Translations under genes and position numbers: made by a program
Assembly (NCBI GenBank): GCA_003517945.1
Contig: DOZP01000075.1
Span: forward strand, 9,740-27,870
Direction: 5' to 3'
DNA length: 18,131 nt
Source of the DNA: Porphyromonadaceae bacterium
GTDB taxonomy: Bacteria > Bacteroidota > Bacteroidia > Bacteroidales > Tannerellaceae
Shown here: positions 1-7,355 of the stretch, in pieces
How positions within the stretch are numbered: the stretch's first letter is position 1
Layout: every line of letters starts with the position of its first letter
The notes under the pieces: model-generated
The model's input: only the letters and a program-made list of their open reading frames with translations
What the model was told of the DNA's origin: nothing
The model's database searches: none

Positions 1-1
1 C

Positions 2-22
2 CAGGAAGGAGGCGTGTCATGA
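2..22 (+). CDS. C-terminal end of an upstream gene (partial, truncated by the window)
   Basis: The frame starting at base 2 reads Q-E-G-G-V-S and then TGA at 20-22, which overlaps the ATG at 19-21 in the ATGA arrangement used repeatedly here. The next gene ends almost identically (K-K-G-G-L-S-TGA overlapping an ATG), so this is probably the real end of a preceding gene in the same operon. Only six codons are visible, so nothing can be said about its function. Confidence 0.4.
   Translation, partial: QEGGVS
6..12 (+). promoter_or_regulatory. Perfect Shine-Dalgarno sequence for the gene at 19
   Basis: AAGGAGG sits six bases before the ATG at 19-21, the textbook SD sequence and spacing. This is notable because Bacteroidota rarely use SD sequences and the other starts in the window lack one, except the gene at 210. 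The same bases also encode the end of the upstream gene, so protein sequence may explain part of the match. Confidence 0.55.
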
Positions 23-213
23 AACGTGAAAACAAACAAGACGTATGTGTTGCAAAAACCGTATATAACGGCACATATAACGATTATGTTCCCGTACAAT
101 ATGAAATACATGTGGATGAAACCACTATTATCGGTATTTCCGAAAAAACGGCACATTACATTCATGAGCAACTCGGCTTATTTCTTAACGGGAAGAAAGG
201 AGGCTTGTCATGA
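19..213 (+). CDS. Small hypothetical protein, 64 aa
   Basis: A short soluble protein with no signal peptide or membrane segment and no family I recognise. It is rich in Tyr, Thr and His in its middle part and ends in a basic K-K-G-G-L-S tail. The start at 19 is supported by a perfect SD sequence and by a 4-base ATGA overlap with the preceding frame. Its own stop overlaps the ATG of the next gene in the same way, which implies translational coupling. It lies in a run of four small genes upstream of the tape measure block, where tail connector or assembly-chaperone genes often lie, but no sequence feature assigns it to either role. Confidence 0.75.
   Translation: MKRENKQDVCVAKTVYNGTYNDYVPVQYEIHVDETTIIGISEKTAHYIHEQLGLFLNGKKGGLS
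197..203 (+). promoter_or_regulatory. Perfect Shine-Dalgarno sequence for the gene at 210
   Basis: AAGGAGG again, six bases before the ATG at 210-212. The 19-base stretch 197-215 matches 6-24 at 18 of 19 positions, the only difference being T at 205 against G at 14. The two gene junctions therefore look like copies of one another. The bases also encode the last residues of the gene ending at 213. Confidence 0.55.
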
Positions 214-482
214 AAACACAAGTAAACGGAATTGAAATCACGCCTAAGATGGCGGAGGTTTTAGATAGATGGTATGGAAATGCGATATCCTATGATGATA
301 CGCTTCCTTTTGGTTACGTTCGGGAATTAGGCGAAGTTCAGGACCTGTTGTGCCGCATGATCTATGATGTAGATGATCATCCCGAACTTAAACATGCGAT
401 ATCAATTATTATCAATATCAAAGATGACATGCGAAATTTAATCCCGGATAAGGATTTTACCAAAAAACAAACGGAATCATGA
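210..482 (+). CDS. Small acidic hypothetical protein, 90 aa
   Basis: I do not recognise a family. The protein begins M-K-T-Q-V, has a mostly helical, acidic middle (Asp/Glu clusters around residues 28-57) and a short Lys-rich end. No signal peptide or membrane segment is visible. The start is fixed by the SD sequence at 197-203 and the ATGA overlap with the gene before it. Its stop overlaps the ATG of the next gene by the same four bases. The next gene starts M-K-A-Q-V, so the first few codons of these two neighbours look related although the rest of the proteins differ. It is probably translated as part of a coupled set of small phage proteins. Confidence 0.75.
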   Translation: MKTQVNGIEITPKMAEVLDRWYGNAISYDDTLPFGYVRELGEVQDLLCRMIYDVDDHPELKHAISIIINIKDDMRNLIPDKDFTKKQTES

Positions 483-670
483 AAGCGCAAGTAGATCTAA
501 CCCGTATCAGACGGACTTCCGGAACTACAGGTAAAGTCCGCGACAAATTCTTTTTGTTTGCCCCTGATGTTGATCTTCATATTCTTGGAGCGCGTGTCCA
601 TTTAGGTGGCCGTCGTAACTTACTACATTTGAAGCGTAAAATTGATAAATATCTGAGCGATGAAAAATAG
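479..670 (+). CDS. Small basic hypothetical protein, 63 aa
   Basis: A compact, strongly basic protein with many Arg and Lys (R-I-R-R-T near residue 9, G-G-R-R-N near residue 44, K-R-K-I-D-K near the end). The charge would suit nucleic-acid binding or electrostatic packing, but no known motif supports a specific role. There is no SD; the start rests on the ATGA overlap with the gene before it. The end overlaps the next gene by 11 bases. Frame comparison shows the next gene would need a +1 or -2 shift to be fused, not the -1 shift typical of phage tail chaperones, so the two are probably separate proteins. Confidence 0.7.
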   Translation: MKAQVDLTRIRRTSGTTGKVRDKFFLFAPDVDLHILGARVHLGGRRNLLHLKRKIDKYLSDEK

Positions 671-1061
671 TAAAGAAAGCGATCATGAAGATCAGCCGTT
701 ATCTGATCCGAAAGATAAAATGTACAGGACGCTGAATAATGGTAGTCTTGTAGTAGGAATAAGTTTGAAAGATATTATATTCCGTTGTGGAGAACTGCAG
801 ATGGATTATACAAATGTATGTTGGCTTTGCCGGGATATCTGCGATCCGAAAACCCTGATGCAAAGACTTCATGATCCGGAGACGGAGGCATACGGATGGT
901 ACCAATCCGGCGTTGCTCAAGGGAATTTGAAACTAAACATTGATCTGGAATATAATGTAGGTGATCCGAAAGCCAAAGATGCATACAAACATTTATCTGC
1001 CGAGCGCCGCCGGCAAGCCATAAACCGTAAGTTGGAAGAACTATTCGGAGTCGGAGAGTAG
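660..1061 (+). CDS. Hypothetical phage protein, 133 aa
   Basis: No family recognised. The first 20 residues are hydrophilic and probably disordered (many Asp, Glu, Ser, Lys). A short hydrophobic stretch follows around residues 29-40, then a C-W-L-C-R-D-I-C cluster near residues 54-61 that could be structural or metal-binding but is too short to call. The C-terminal third is a charged helix with an R-R-R-Q motif, ending in an acidic tail. The ATG at 660 overlaps the previous gene by 11 bases; a later start at the Met near residue 21 is possible. It is the last gene before a strong terminator, so it may close a transcription unit. By position it could be a tail assembly factor, but that is only inference. 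Confidence 0.75.
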   Translation: MKNSKESDHEDQPLSDPKDKMYRTLNNGSLVVGISLKDIIFRCGELQMDYTNVCWLCRDICDPKTLMQRLHDPETEAYGWYQSGVAQGNLKLNIDLEYNVGDPKAKDAYKHLSAERRRQAINRKLEELFGVGE

Positions 1062-1082
1062 TTATATATTTAAAATCCATGT

Positions 1083-1115
1083 AAAAGGTTCTGCCATTGT
1101 GGCGGGGCCTTTTTT
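1083..1115 (+). terminator. Strong intrinsic terminator between the small genes and the tail block
   Basis: Bases 1083-1096 pair with 1100-1113 across a 3-base TTG loop, giving a 14-bp stem with no mismatches (three G-T wobbles). The run of six T at 1110-1115 overlaps and follows the 3' arm. The 5' arm begins AAAAGG and the 3' arm ends CCTTTT, so it could also act on the opposite strand. It falls inside what would otherwise be one continuous late operon. Confidence 0.75.
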
Positions 1116-1120
1116 GTCCT

Positions 1121-1150
1121 TTTCTGTGTCTGTCATGTACTCTATTTTTG
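1121..1150 (+). promoter_or_regulatory. Candidate Bacteroidales-type promoter for the tail block
   Basis: TATTTTTG at 1143-1150 matches the Bacteroides -7 consensus TAnnTTTG. A T-rich TTTCTG at 1121-1126 is only a weak match to the -33 element (TTTG), and its spacing is slightly short. Transcription would start around 1154-1157, just before the ATG at 1169. Its position directly after a strong terminator makes a restart of transcription plausible. The evidence is motif only. Confidence 0.35.
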
Positions 1151-1168
1151 CTTGAAAAAAGAGAATAT

Positions 1169-1528
1169 ATGATATCGGACAATGTTATAAAACAGAAATT
1201 TATCATTGATAATCTAAGGGATGCCGCTGTATCAGCATACCGGTTTCAATTAAATTCATTCAACAAAAACCTGAAATCAAAAACCGGTGCAACACTTAAA
1301 GCTTTGTCCAGTCCTGATTTTATTATTTCTGCCGGAGGCAGTGAATTTATAGTAGTTGCAAATGTAACAAAACAATTACGTTTGCAGGATCTTGGTGTTC
1401 GAAAACTATATACTCAGCCGCTATATGTGGCATTGAAACATGCGTATGTCCAACTTCAATACGGATTTCAGGATGATATCCGGGATGCAATTCATGCTGA
1501 ATTAGAAAATGCCTTAAATCCTGAATAA
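1169..1528 (+). CDS. Hypothetical tail-associated protein upstream of the tape measure, 119 aa
   Basis: No family recognised with confidence. The start at 1169 (M-I-S-D-N) is preferred over the longer frame from 1097: the extra 24 residues would be encoded by the terminator hairpin and are Cys/Leu/Phe-rich, unlike the rest. The protein looks soluble and mixed alpha/beta, with an A-G-G-S-E-F-I-V-V-A segment in the middle and a helical, acidic C-terminus. It ends one base before the tape measure ATG. In long-tailed phages this position is usually held by tail chaperones or small tail proteins, so a role in tail assembly is likely from context. The A-rich leader before the ATG, without an SD, is typical of Bacteroidota. 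Confidence 0.75.
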   Translation: MISDNVIKQKFIIDNLRDAAVSAYRFQLNSFNKNLKSKTGATLKALSSPDFIISAGGSEFIVVANVTKQLRLQDLGVRKLYTQPLYVALKHAYVQLQYGFQDDIRDAIHAELENALNPE

Positions 1529-1529
1529 C

Positions 1530-4500
1530 ATGGCACGTAGAAATCTTTCGGCAGACGAAATAAAATGGATCCTGACGGTCGATGCTCAGGGTGTACAGGG
1601 TGAAATACAAAAATTATCATCTTCAATTTCCAGACTTAAAAAGGAGAATAAAGAATACGAAGCTGCTAATAAGTCAACCTCGGAATCTATAAAAAAGTTG
1701 GAAAAAGAACTTAAACAACTGGAAAGGCAGGGTAAACAAAATACGCTTGCGTATAAAAATAAATCTAAAGAACTTGAAGAAGCCACATATAATTACAATC
1801 AAAATACGGATGCAATTAACAAAAATAAAAAGGAAATTGATGCCCAAAACAAAAAAATAAACGAAACGATACGTACGATGAAGCTGGAAGAAATGACAAT
1901 GAGTCAACTCCAGAAACGTGCGAAAGAACTTGAATCACAACTTAAACATACATCGCAGTCGCTTTCCCCGGAATCTTATGCAAAATTGCAAAAAGAACTT
2001 GCGGCGGTCCGTGGTCGTATGGATCAACTCAAACAGTCTTCGGAAGAGCTAAATGATACGGCCGATAAGTCGCCTTCCATCCTACGTGGAGGCCTGATGG
2101 TTTTAGCCGGTAACCTTATGACTAAAGCTCTCGGATATTTGAAACAACTTGTAGATACAGCAAAAGAGTGGGTTTCCGAAGGAATAAAAATGGCGGCTAC
2201 GGCCGAAGGTGTTACGACTGCCTTCAATAAGCTTGGCAGAAAGGATTTACTTAAAAACTTACGTGCTGACACAAAAGGCCTCGTGAATGACTTCACGTTA
2301 ATGAAAGCGGCTGTGCGTGCAGATAACTTTCAGATTCCGGTAGACAAACTTGGTTCACTTCTAAAATTTGCCCAGAATCGTGCCCAGGAAACGGGTAAAA
2401 GTGTAGACTACCTTACAGAATCCATTGTTAATGGCATTGGCCGGAAATCGCCATTGATACTTGATAATTTGGGTATATCAGCATCCCGTCTTCAGGCGGA
2501 AGTAAAGAAAACGGGGGATTTTACAGAAGCTGCTATTAAAATAATAAATGAAGAACTTGAAAAACAGGGCGATTTGGTATTGACATCTGCCGATAAAGCA
2601 ACACAGGCATCTGTTAAATGGCAAAACGCTCAAATGAAAGTAGGACAACAGCTCCTCGGTATAAAAAATATTTTCAGTCAGATATCCGGATCTACGGCTG
2701 AATGGTTCTCCGGAATGATTGATAAATATCTTCCCGGATTTATGAAGTGGTTGGAAGATATTGTCAATGAGTTGATAGAAATATATAATTCATCCTTTCT
2801 TGTCCGTGTTGGTGTTGAATCTTGGATGTCAACCTGGAAAATTTTTGGCTCAATAGCACTTGCTGTAATTAAAAGCGTAGGTGATAATATCATGTTGCTT
2901 CTTCGTCTGACAAAATCACTCGTAGAACTTGATTTCAAAGGCGGTGCAAAGGCTTGGTTGCAATACGGACACGATCTGACGGAAAATTTTAAGGAAGTAT
3001 TCAATACGTTGAATGGTATTGTCGATGATGGAGTGAAATCAATTAACAAAAAAATGGAAAAAGTTGATTTCACTTCGATGCCATCCGGCGAAACCGATTC
3101 TCCACGCAAAGATGTTCTAACGACAGAAACAGACAAAGAAGCCTTAAAAAAAGCCATACAGGAACGTCTTAAAATCATTGATGAAACGCTTGCAAAAGAA
3201 ATAAACCTTCTAAAAAAACGCCGTCTGGAAAATGAAATCATAGAATCTGACTATAATAAACGGGTTGAAGAATTGACGATCGCTTCCTATCATAAGAAAC
3301 TTGAAATAACAAATCTGGAAGCCGATCAGCGGCTTAATATAGAAAGCCAACTTTATGATGCCTTGTTGAAACAGCAGAATTCGGCAGACTCAGAACTGTT
3401 GGAGTCCTTGCAGAAAGAACAAAACAAAGAACTTCAAATGATAGAGTCGGGCCGTCAGTTTAAACTGGAAAAACTGCAGGAAGAAGAAACCGACCGGCAA
3501 TTGTATGCCTTACGTGCGGCTGAAATAGAATCTTCGGCAGCCGAATCGCGGTTGGCAATCATCCGGCAATTTGAAGAAACACTTCTGGATACTGAATTTC
3601 AAAACGGAGAAAACCGGACAAAAGCAATCGAAGCCAATGCAAAGACAATTCTTTCAGAAGAAGAAAAAAATCTGAAAGCGCGCGACCAGTTGCAAAGAAA
3701 ATTTCTGAAAACGTCTGCCGATTTTGAGCGAATGTACAACATTAAGACCTGGGAACAACGTCGGAAGGAAGAACTCGACTTACTTTCTCGTTACCGCCAG
3801 GAGGACTTGATGAATGAAGAAACCTATCTGGCTGCTGTCAATTCAGTTAATCAAAAGTACGATGACGAAAAAATGCGTGCTCGTCAACAGGCCGGACTTA
3901 CCTCTATGCAGGAACAATGTAACGCCGAACTTGAAAATCTATCTTTCCTGCACAGTCAGAAGCTTCTTTCCGAAGAAGAATATGAACAGGCAGTTTTCCG
4001 TATACGTATGAAGTATGTGGCGCAATATGCTTCTCAGGCGGTAGATATACTCGGAAAGACTTCCGAAATAGTCTCCAACCTGATGACTGCTGAGACCGAA
4101 AACGTAGAAGCTCGTTATAATGCCGAAATAGCTGCTGCCGGCAAAAATGCCGAAAAAGTTGAAGAACTTGAAAATGAAAAAGCGCGTAAGAAACTTGAAG
4201 TCGAAAAAAAATACGCCGACGTTCAGTTTGCCATTACGGCAGCCGAAATCATTGCTAATACCGCCATGGGAGTCATGCAAGCATTCGCACAGCTGGGCCC
4301 CATTGCCGGAGCTATTGCCGGCGCACTGGTAAGCGTTGTGGGAACAACGCAACTAATCGTCGCTAATGCGCAGCGAAAAAAAGTCAAAAGTATGACACTC
4401 GGCGGAGGTGGATCCGGAGCGCCTTCCGCTACCGGTAAGATCACAATGCGTAACGAAGGATTGGCCGAGGGAGGTTATAACATGGACTACAGCGACGGAG

Positions 4501-4880
4501 GATACACCGCGTCCGCTGGGAAATATGAAACAACCGGGTGGATACCGGTTCACGGAGGGGAATATGTCGTTGCGTCCGACGAACTGGCGCGTCCGGATGT
4601 GGCCGATAAGGTACGCTCCATAGACCGGATCCGCCGGCGCCGCACGTCGGCGAATACAAATCCTCACGGATTGGCCGAGGGAGGATATAACAGTCAGCAG
4701 GGAACAAAAACAAATGCGCCAACATCCGTTACGGCAGACCGCGAAGCGATAAACAACCTTTCACGCGTCGTACAGCGACTGATCGACGGCGATATAGTCG
4801 TCAATTACGGTATCACCGAAATGGAAGCAAAGCAGCGAGACAAACAAAAAAACGAATCACTATTTACACAATCGTCATGA
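1530..4880 (+). CDS. Phage tail tape measure protein
   Basis: The 1116-residue protein has the classic tape measure layout. Residues about 20-180 are a highly charged coiled coil. Residues about 185-375 are the conserved TMP-like core with hydrophobic helices and a G-I-G-R-K-S-P stretch. A second hydrophobic segment lies near residues 440-468 (A-L-A-V-I-K). Residues about 540-900 are a long Glu/Lys-rich helical region. A strongly hydrophobic Ala/Gly/Ile segment follows near residues 900-947, then a Gly-rich C-terminal tail with two copies of G-L-A-E-G-G-Y-N. Tape measures set tail length and thread the tail tube; by the usual 1.5 angstrom per residue rule this one predicts a tail of very roughly 150-170 nm, so a long-tailed phage. 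The ATG follows the previous stop by one base, and the stop overlaps the next ATG (ATGA). Family identity is secure from architecture and gene order. Confidence 0.92.
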   Translation: MARRNLSADEIKWILTVDAQGVQGEIQKLSSSISRLKKENKEYEAANKSTSESIKKLEKELKQLERQGKQNTLAYKNKSKELEEATYNYNQNTDAINKNKKEIDAQNKKINETIRTMKLEEMTMSQLQKRAKELESQLKHTSQSLSPESYAKLQKELAAVRGRMDQLKQSSEELNDTADKSPSILRGGLMVLAGNLMTKALGYLKQLVDTAKEWVSEGIKMAATAEGVTTAFNKLGRKDLLKNLRADTKGLVNDFTLMKAAVRADNFQIPVDKLGSLLKFAQNRAQETGKSVDYLTESIVNGIGRKSPLILDNLGISASRLQAEVKKTGDFTEAAIKIINEELEKQGDLVLTSADKATQASVKWQNAQMKVGQQLLGIKNIFSQISGSTAEWFSGMIDKYLPGFMKWLEDIVNELIEIYNSSFLVRVGVESWMSTWKIFGSIALAVIKSVGDNIMLLLRLTKSLVELDFKGGAKAWLQYGHDLTENFKEVFNTLNGIVDDGVKSINKKMEKVDFTSMPSGETDSPRKDVLTTETDKEALKKAIQERLKIIDETLAKEINLLKKRRLENEIIESDYNKRVEELTIASYHKKLEITNLEADQRLNIESQLYDALLKQQNSADSELLESLQKEQNKELQMIESGRQFKLEKLQEEETDRQLYALRAAEIESSAAESRLAIIRQFEETLLDTEFQNGENRTKAIEANAKTILSEEEKNLKARDQLQRKFLKTSADFERMYNIKTWEQRRKEELDLLSRYRQEDLMNEETYLAAVNSVNQKYDDEKMRARQQAGLTSMQEQCNAELENLSFLHSQKLLSEEEYEQAVFRIRMKYVAQYASQAVDILGKTSEIVSNLMTAETENVEARYNAEIAAAGKNAEKVEELENEKARKKLEVEKKYADVQFAITAAEIIANTAMGVMQAFAQLGPIAGAIAGALVSVVGTTQLIVANAQRKKVKSMTLGGGGSGAPSATGKITMRNEGLAEGGYNMDYSDGGYTASAGKYETTGWIPVHGGEYVVASDELARPDVADKVRSIDRIRRRRTSANTNPHGLAEGGYNSQQGTKTNAPTSVTADREAINNLSRVVQRLIDGDIVVNYGITEMEAKQRDKQKNESLFTQSS
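4458..4481 (+). repeat. Direct repeat copy 1 in the tape measure C-terminus (encodes G-L-A-E-G-G-Y-N)
   Basis: These 24 bases match 4668-4691 at 23 of 24 positions, the only difference being T at 4475 against A at 4685, which is synonymous. The copies are 210 bases apart in the same reading frame. Confidence 0.85.
4668..4691 (+). repeat. Direct repeat copy 2 in the tape measure C-terminus
   Basis: Second in-frame copy of the 24-base unit at 4458-4481, with one synonymous change. Near identity at the DNA level suggests a recent duplication or strong constraint on the G-L-A-E-G-G-Y-N peptide. Confidence 0.85.
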
Positions 4881-7075
4881 GCATAAAAATACAAACACTC
4901 GAAGGAGAAATATTCGACCTTCCGGCAGATTATATCATCGAATCTACGAAGACAAATCCGGTATTCACGCCAAAGGGGTCGCAGACTGTTCCCATATCAT
5001 TCCCTCCTACCGGTAAAAACAAACGATTAACGGGCAATGCTCACCGCATAGACAAAGCCGACCGTCCGGAGGCTACAATCAAAGTACTGGTTGAAAGCGG
5101 ACCGGTACAGCAGGCCGGATTACTTGCTATCCAGTCCGCTTCCGGTAGCCTTATTTCTGCAAATATCGGATGGGACGAATCAGAAATGTACGCTTCGATG
5201 AAAAAAACAATGTTGCCGAACATTCCGGATCTTCCGGTTTACTCGGCAGACGGCGCTACGCTTGACGAAAAACGAGAACAGATACTTTCCCATCTAAAGG
5301 ACGTCATGAACGGACAGATCCCGGCCGATTATGCTATATTCCCGTTAATCCTGAAAAAAGAAACTGCCGGAGAAAACGATCGTGAATACCTTGAAATCAT
5401 AAATGATACATTTATTAGTACAAATGAAGAATTCGGTGAAATTTTACCGTCTAACGGATCTATCGGCGGATTCCGTGCAAAGGAACACCGGATCATCAAT
5501 CGTGTATATGACAGTGAAGTTATTCCGTTTGATGTCCCGCAATGCTACGGTATGTCACCCTTTCTATACGTATCTAAAGTTCTTGAACTTATTTTCAAAA
5601 GCTACGGATTTTCACTCGAAAACAACCCATTCTGTGATCATCCGCAACTTAGTAAACTCGTTGTGCTTAACAATACGATGGATGCCGTCATAACCGGAAA
5701 TATCTTCTATCGCGACCTGATGCCGGACGTCTCCGTCGAAGAATTTTTGAATGCGCTGAAGAATAAATTCGGTTTGACCTATTTTGTCAACTCAAACACC
5801 CGTTCCGTCCGTTTTTCCTTCATGCGAGACATGTTCGATCCAAATAATCGTGACGAACTTGACCTGACAAAATATAAAACAGATCATCCGACTATCACGT
5901 ATCGCGAGAATCGTCAGTTGAAGCTTGTACCGAACAATGAAATTGAAGGTGCTGAGACAAAATCGGAATTCTACGAAGATTTTTTAGCCGATTACGGTCA
6001 TCAGTTTAAGGACGAATACCTGAATTTTGAAGCAGATACGCGTTATACGCTTTTATTTCTTGTCTGGAATCGCCGGTACGCATCATACCGTTCAGATCTG
6101 CCTTCTCCCGGCAATTTCAGTTACCTATCTTCTGACTTTTTCGGATGGGATAAAAAAGATAAACTTCCATACGAAGAAATCACCTTTACGGACCTAAACC
6201 TGCCGATGTTTAGTGAAGACCGCTTCGAAGTCGCCTATCCGTCGATGTCTAACTATACCGTATTGATGTACCTGGTAGACTACAAACACAAACATTCAGA
6301 CGCTTCCGTTTCCGGGAAGTCCGTATCCGTTAGCGCTGCGACGGCAAAACTGGCGTTCGCGTTTGCATGGGGAAAGTCAGACATGGAATCTTCATCAGCA
6401 TATACTTTATACAACTATTCCTACGCTTCGCAGGACAATCGAAACTGGAATGGCGAACTCATGACAGATTCTGCCGGACGTCGTTATGATATTTCGCTGA
6501 ATATACAGCACGAAGACGGTCTGTTCAATCGGTTTTGGAAACAATACGACGCATGGCTTCGACACTCCGGACACGAAGTAGATATAACAATAAAAATGTC
6601 TGAATTCGAACTGTCGAAAATCCGCGCTGACCGGAAAATAATGATAGACAATCAACTCTATCTGCTCGAAGAAATGCGTTATCAGATGGGAAACAGCGTC
6701 AAACCGGTCGAACTAAAACTTCGGGCGATAAGATTATATGAGCCTTATAATCTCGAAACCGAACAAGCGATTGCATCCTATTCTCCGCAAAAATACTACT
6801 GGCGAGGCGAAAGCGTAAAAAATCCCGATACGGAAAAATACCTGACTGATCAGGGTATGCTCATCTGGATAGATTTTTTCATCGAAGGATACCGCTCGTT
6901 CGATGAAGACGCACGCAGTTCTATGATTATATTCCCGCCAACAGAAAAACAATATCAGAATCAGGAAACATTCGTACTTCGGTATCAGTATGAAGTTAGA
7001 TGGCGCCAGAATGGTCTTGACCAATCTTCAACGGTAACACAGACTGTTACCTATTACCCAACACAGATCACCTGA
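4877..7075 (+). CDS. Putative tail-tip / baseplate hub protein, 732 aa
   Basis: A large soluble protein with no signal peptide or membrane segment. The N-terminus (residues about 1-110) is beta-rich and carries a T-P-K-G-S-Q-T-V-P-I-S-F-P-P-T segment. The middle (about 200-420) is mixed alpha/beta with many aromatic residues. Near residues 570-620 it has a beta-strand pattern (K-I-M-I-D-N-Q-L-Y-L-L-E-E-M) of the sort seen in baseplate hub folds. The gene lies directly after the tape measure, overlapping it by ATGA. In siphophages that position holds the distal tail and tail-associated (tip) proteins, so a tip or hub role is inferred mainly from order and size. I cannot name a family. Its base composition is noticeably GC-richer than the 3' part of the giant fibre gene. 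Confidence 0.85.
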   Translation: MSIKIQTLEGEIFDLPADYIIESTKTNPVFTPKGSQTVPISFPPTGKNKRLTGNAHRIDKADRPEATIKVLVESGPVQQAGLLAIQSASGSLISANIGWDESEMYASMKKTMLPNIPDLPVYSADGATLDEKREQILSHLKDVMNGQIPADYAIFPLILKKETAGENDREYLEIINDTFISTNEEFGEILPSNGSIGGFRAKEHRIINRVYDSEVIPFDVPQCYGMSPFLYVSKVLELIFKSYGFSLENNPFCDHPQLSKLVVLNNTMDAVITGNIFYRDLMPDVSVEEFLNALKNKFGLTYFVNSNTRSVRFSFMRDMFDPNNRDELDLTKYKTDHPTITYRENRQLKLVPNNEIEGAETKSEFYEDFLADYGHQFKDEYLNFEADTRYTLLFLVWNRRYASYRSDLPSPGNFSYLSSDFFGWDKKDKLPYEEITFTDLNLPMFSEDRFEVAYPSMSNYTVLMYLVDYKHKHSDASVSGKSVSVSAATAKLAFAFAWGKSDMESSSAYTLYNYSYASQDNRNWNGELMTDSAGRRYDISLNIQHEDGLFNRFWKQYDAWLRHSGHEVDITIKMSEFELSKIRADRKIMIDNQLYLLEEMRYQMGNSVKPVELKLRAIRLYEPYNLETEQAIASYSPQKYYWRGESVKNPDTEKYLTDQGMLIWIDFFIEGYRSFDEDARSSMIIFPPTEKQYQNQETFVLRYQYEVRWRQNGLDQSSTVTQTVTYYPTQIT

Positions 7076-7081
7076 TTGTCC

Positions 7082-7112
7082 TTTCCGATTCATATACCTG
7101 CCGGTAATTTTG
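7082..7112 (+). promoter_or_regulatory. Candidate internal promoter
   Basis: TAATTTTG at 7105-7112 fits the Bacteroides -7 consensus TAnnTTTG, and TTTC at 7082-7085 lies 19 bases upstream, close to the -33 TTTG. It falls in the 47-base gap before the gene at 7123, the largest gap inside the tail block after 1169. The predicted leader would be only about 5-8 bases, which weakens the case. Confidence 0.3.
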
Positions 7113-7122
7113 AACTAAAATT

Positions 7123-7353
7123 ATGCGTATGCAAAAAGTGACAGTCGTATCAACACCTTCCATTTCCGATATAGATATATTATTCACATCCTGGATATCT
7201 ATTGAAGGAAATGTATCGAAAACACGTTCGGATTTTTATAGCTTCCTGAGCCAATCATCCGTTGAACGTGACATGTTTCTTTATGATCATACCGTAGAAT
7301 CATACGAAGATGTGAAAGGTAATATTGTTGTTTTGAAAGTAACACCTTTATAA
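7123..7353 (+). CDS. Small hypothetical tail-block protein, 76 aa
   Basis: No family recognised. The protein is a small mixed alpha/beta domain rich in Ser, Asp and aromatic residues, without a membrane segment or signal peptide. Two starts are possible, at 7123 and at the Met two codons later (7129); neither has an SD, and the first is given by convention. It sits 47 bases after the tail-tip gene and two bases before the next gene, so it belongs to the same structural block. It may be a small tail component, but only position supports that. Confidence 0.75.
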   Translation: MRMQKVTVVSTPSISDIDILFTSWISIEGNVSKTRSDFYSFLSQSSVERDMFLYDHTVESYEDVKGNIVVLKVTPL

Positions 7354-7355
7354 AT

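Noticed and set aside
640..680. Programmed -1 frameshift between the genes at 479 and 660, as in tail chaperone pairs
   Set aside because: The frames differ by +1/-2, not -1. The A run (GAAAAAT) is not a proper slippery heptamer in the zero frame.
1097..1168. N-terminal extension of the gene at 1169
   Set aside because: It would be encoded by the terminator stem and T run, and is unlike the rest of the protein. The ATG at 1169 has a typical A-rich leader.
1347..4725. Several minus-strand open frames opposite the tape measure gene
   Set aside because: They are shadows of a strongly coding + strand gene, with no recognisable domains or translation signals.
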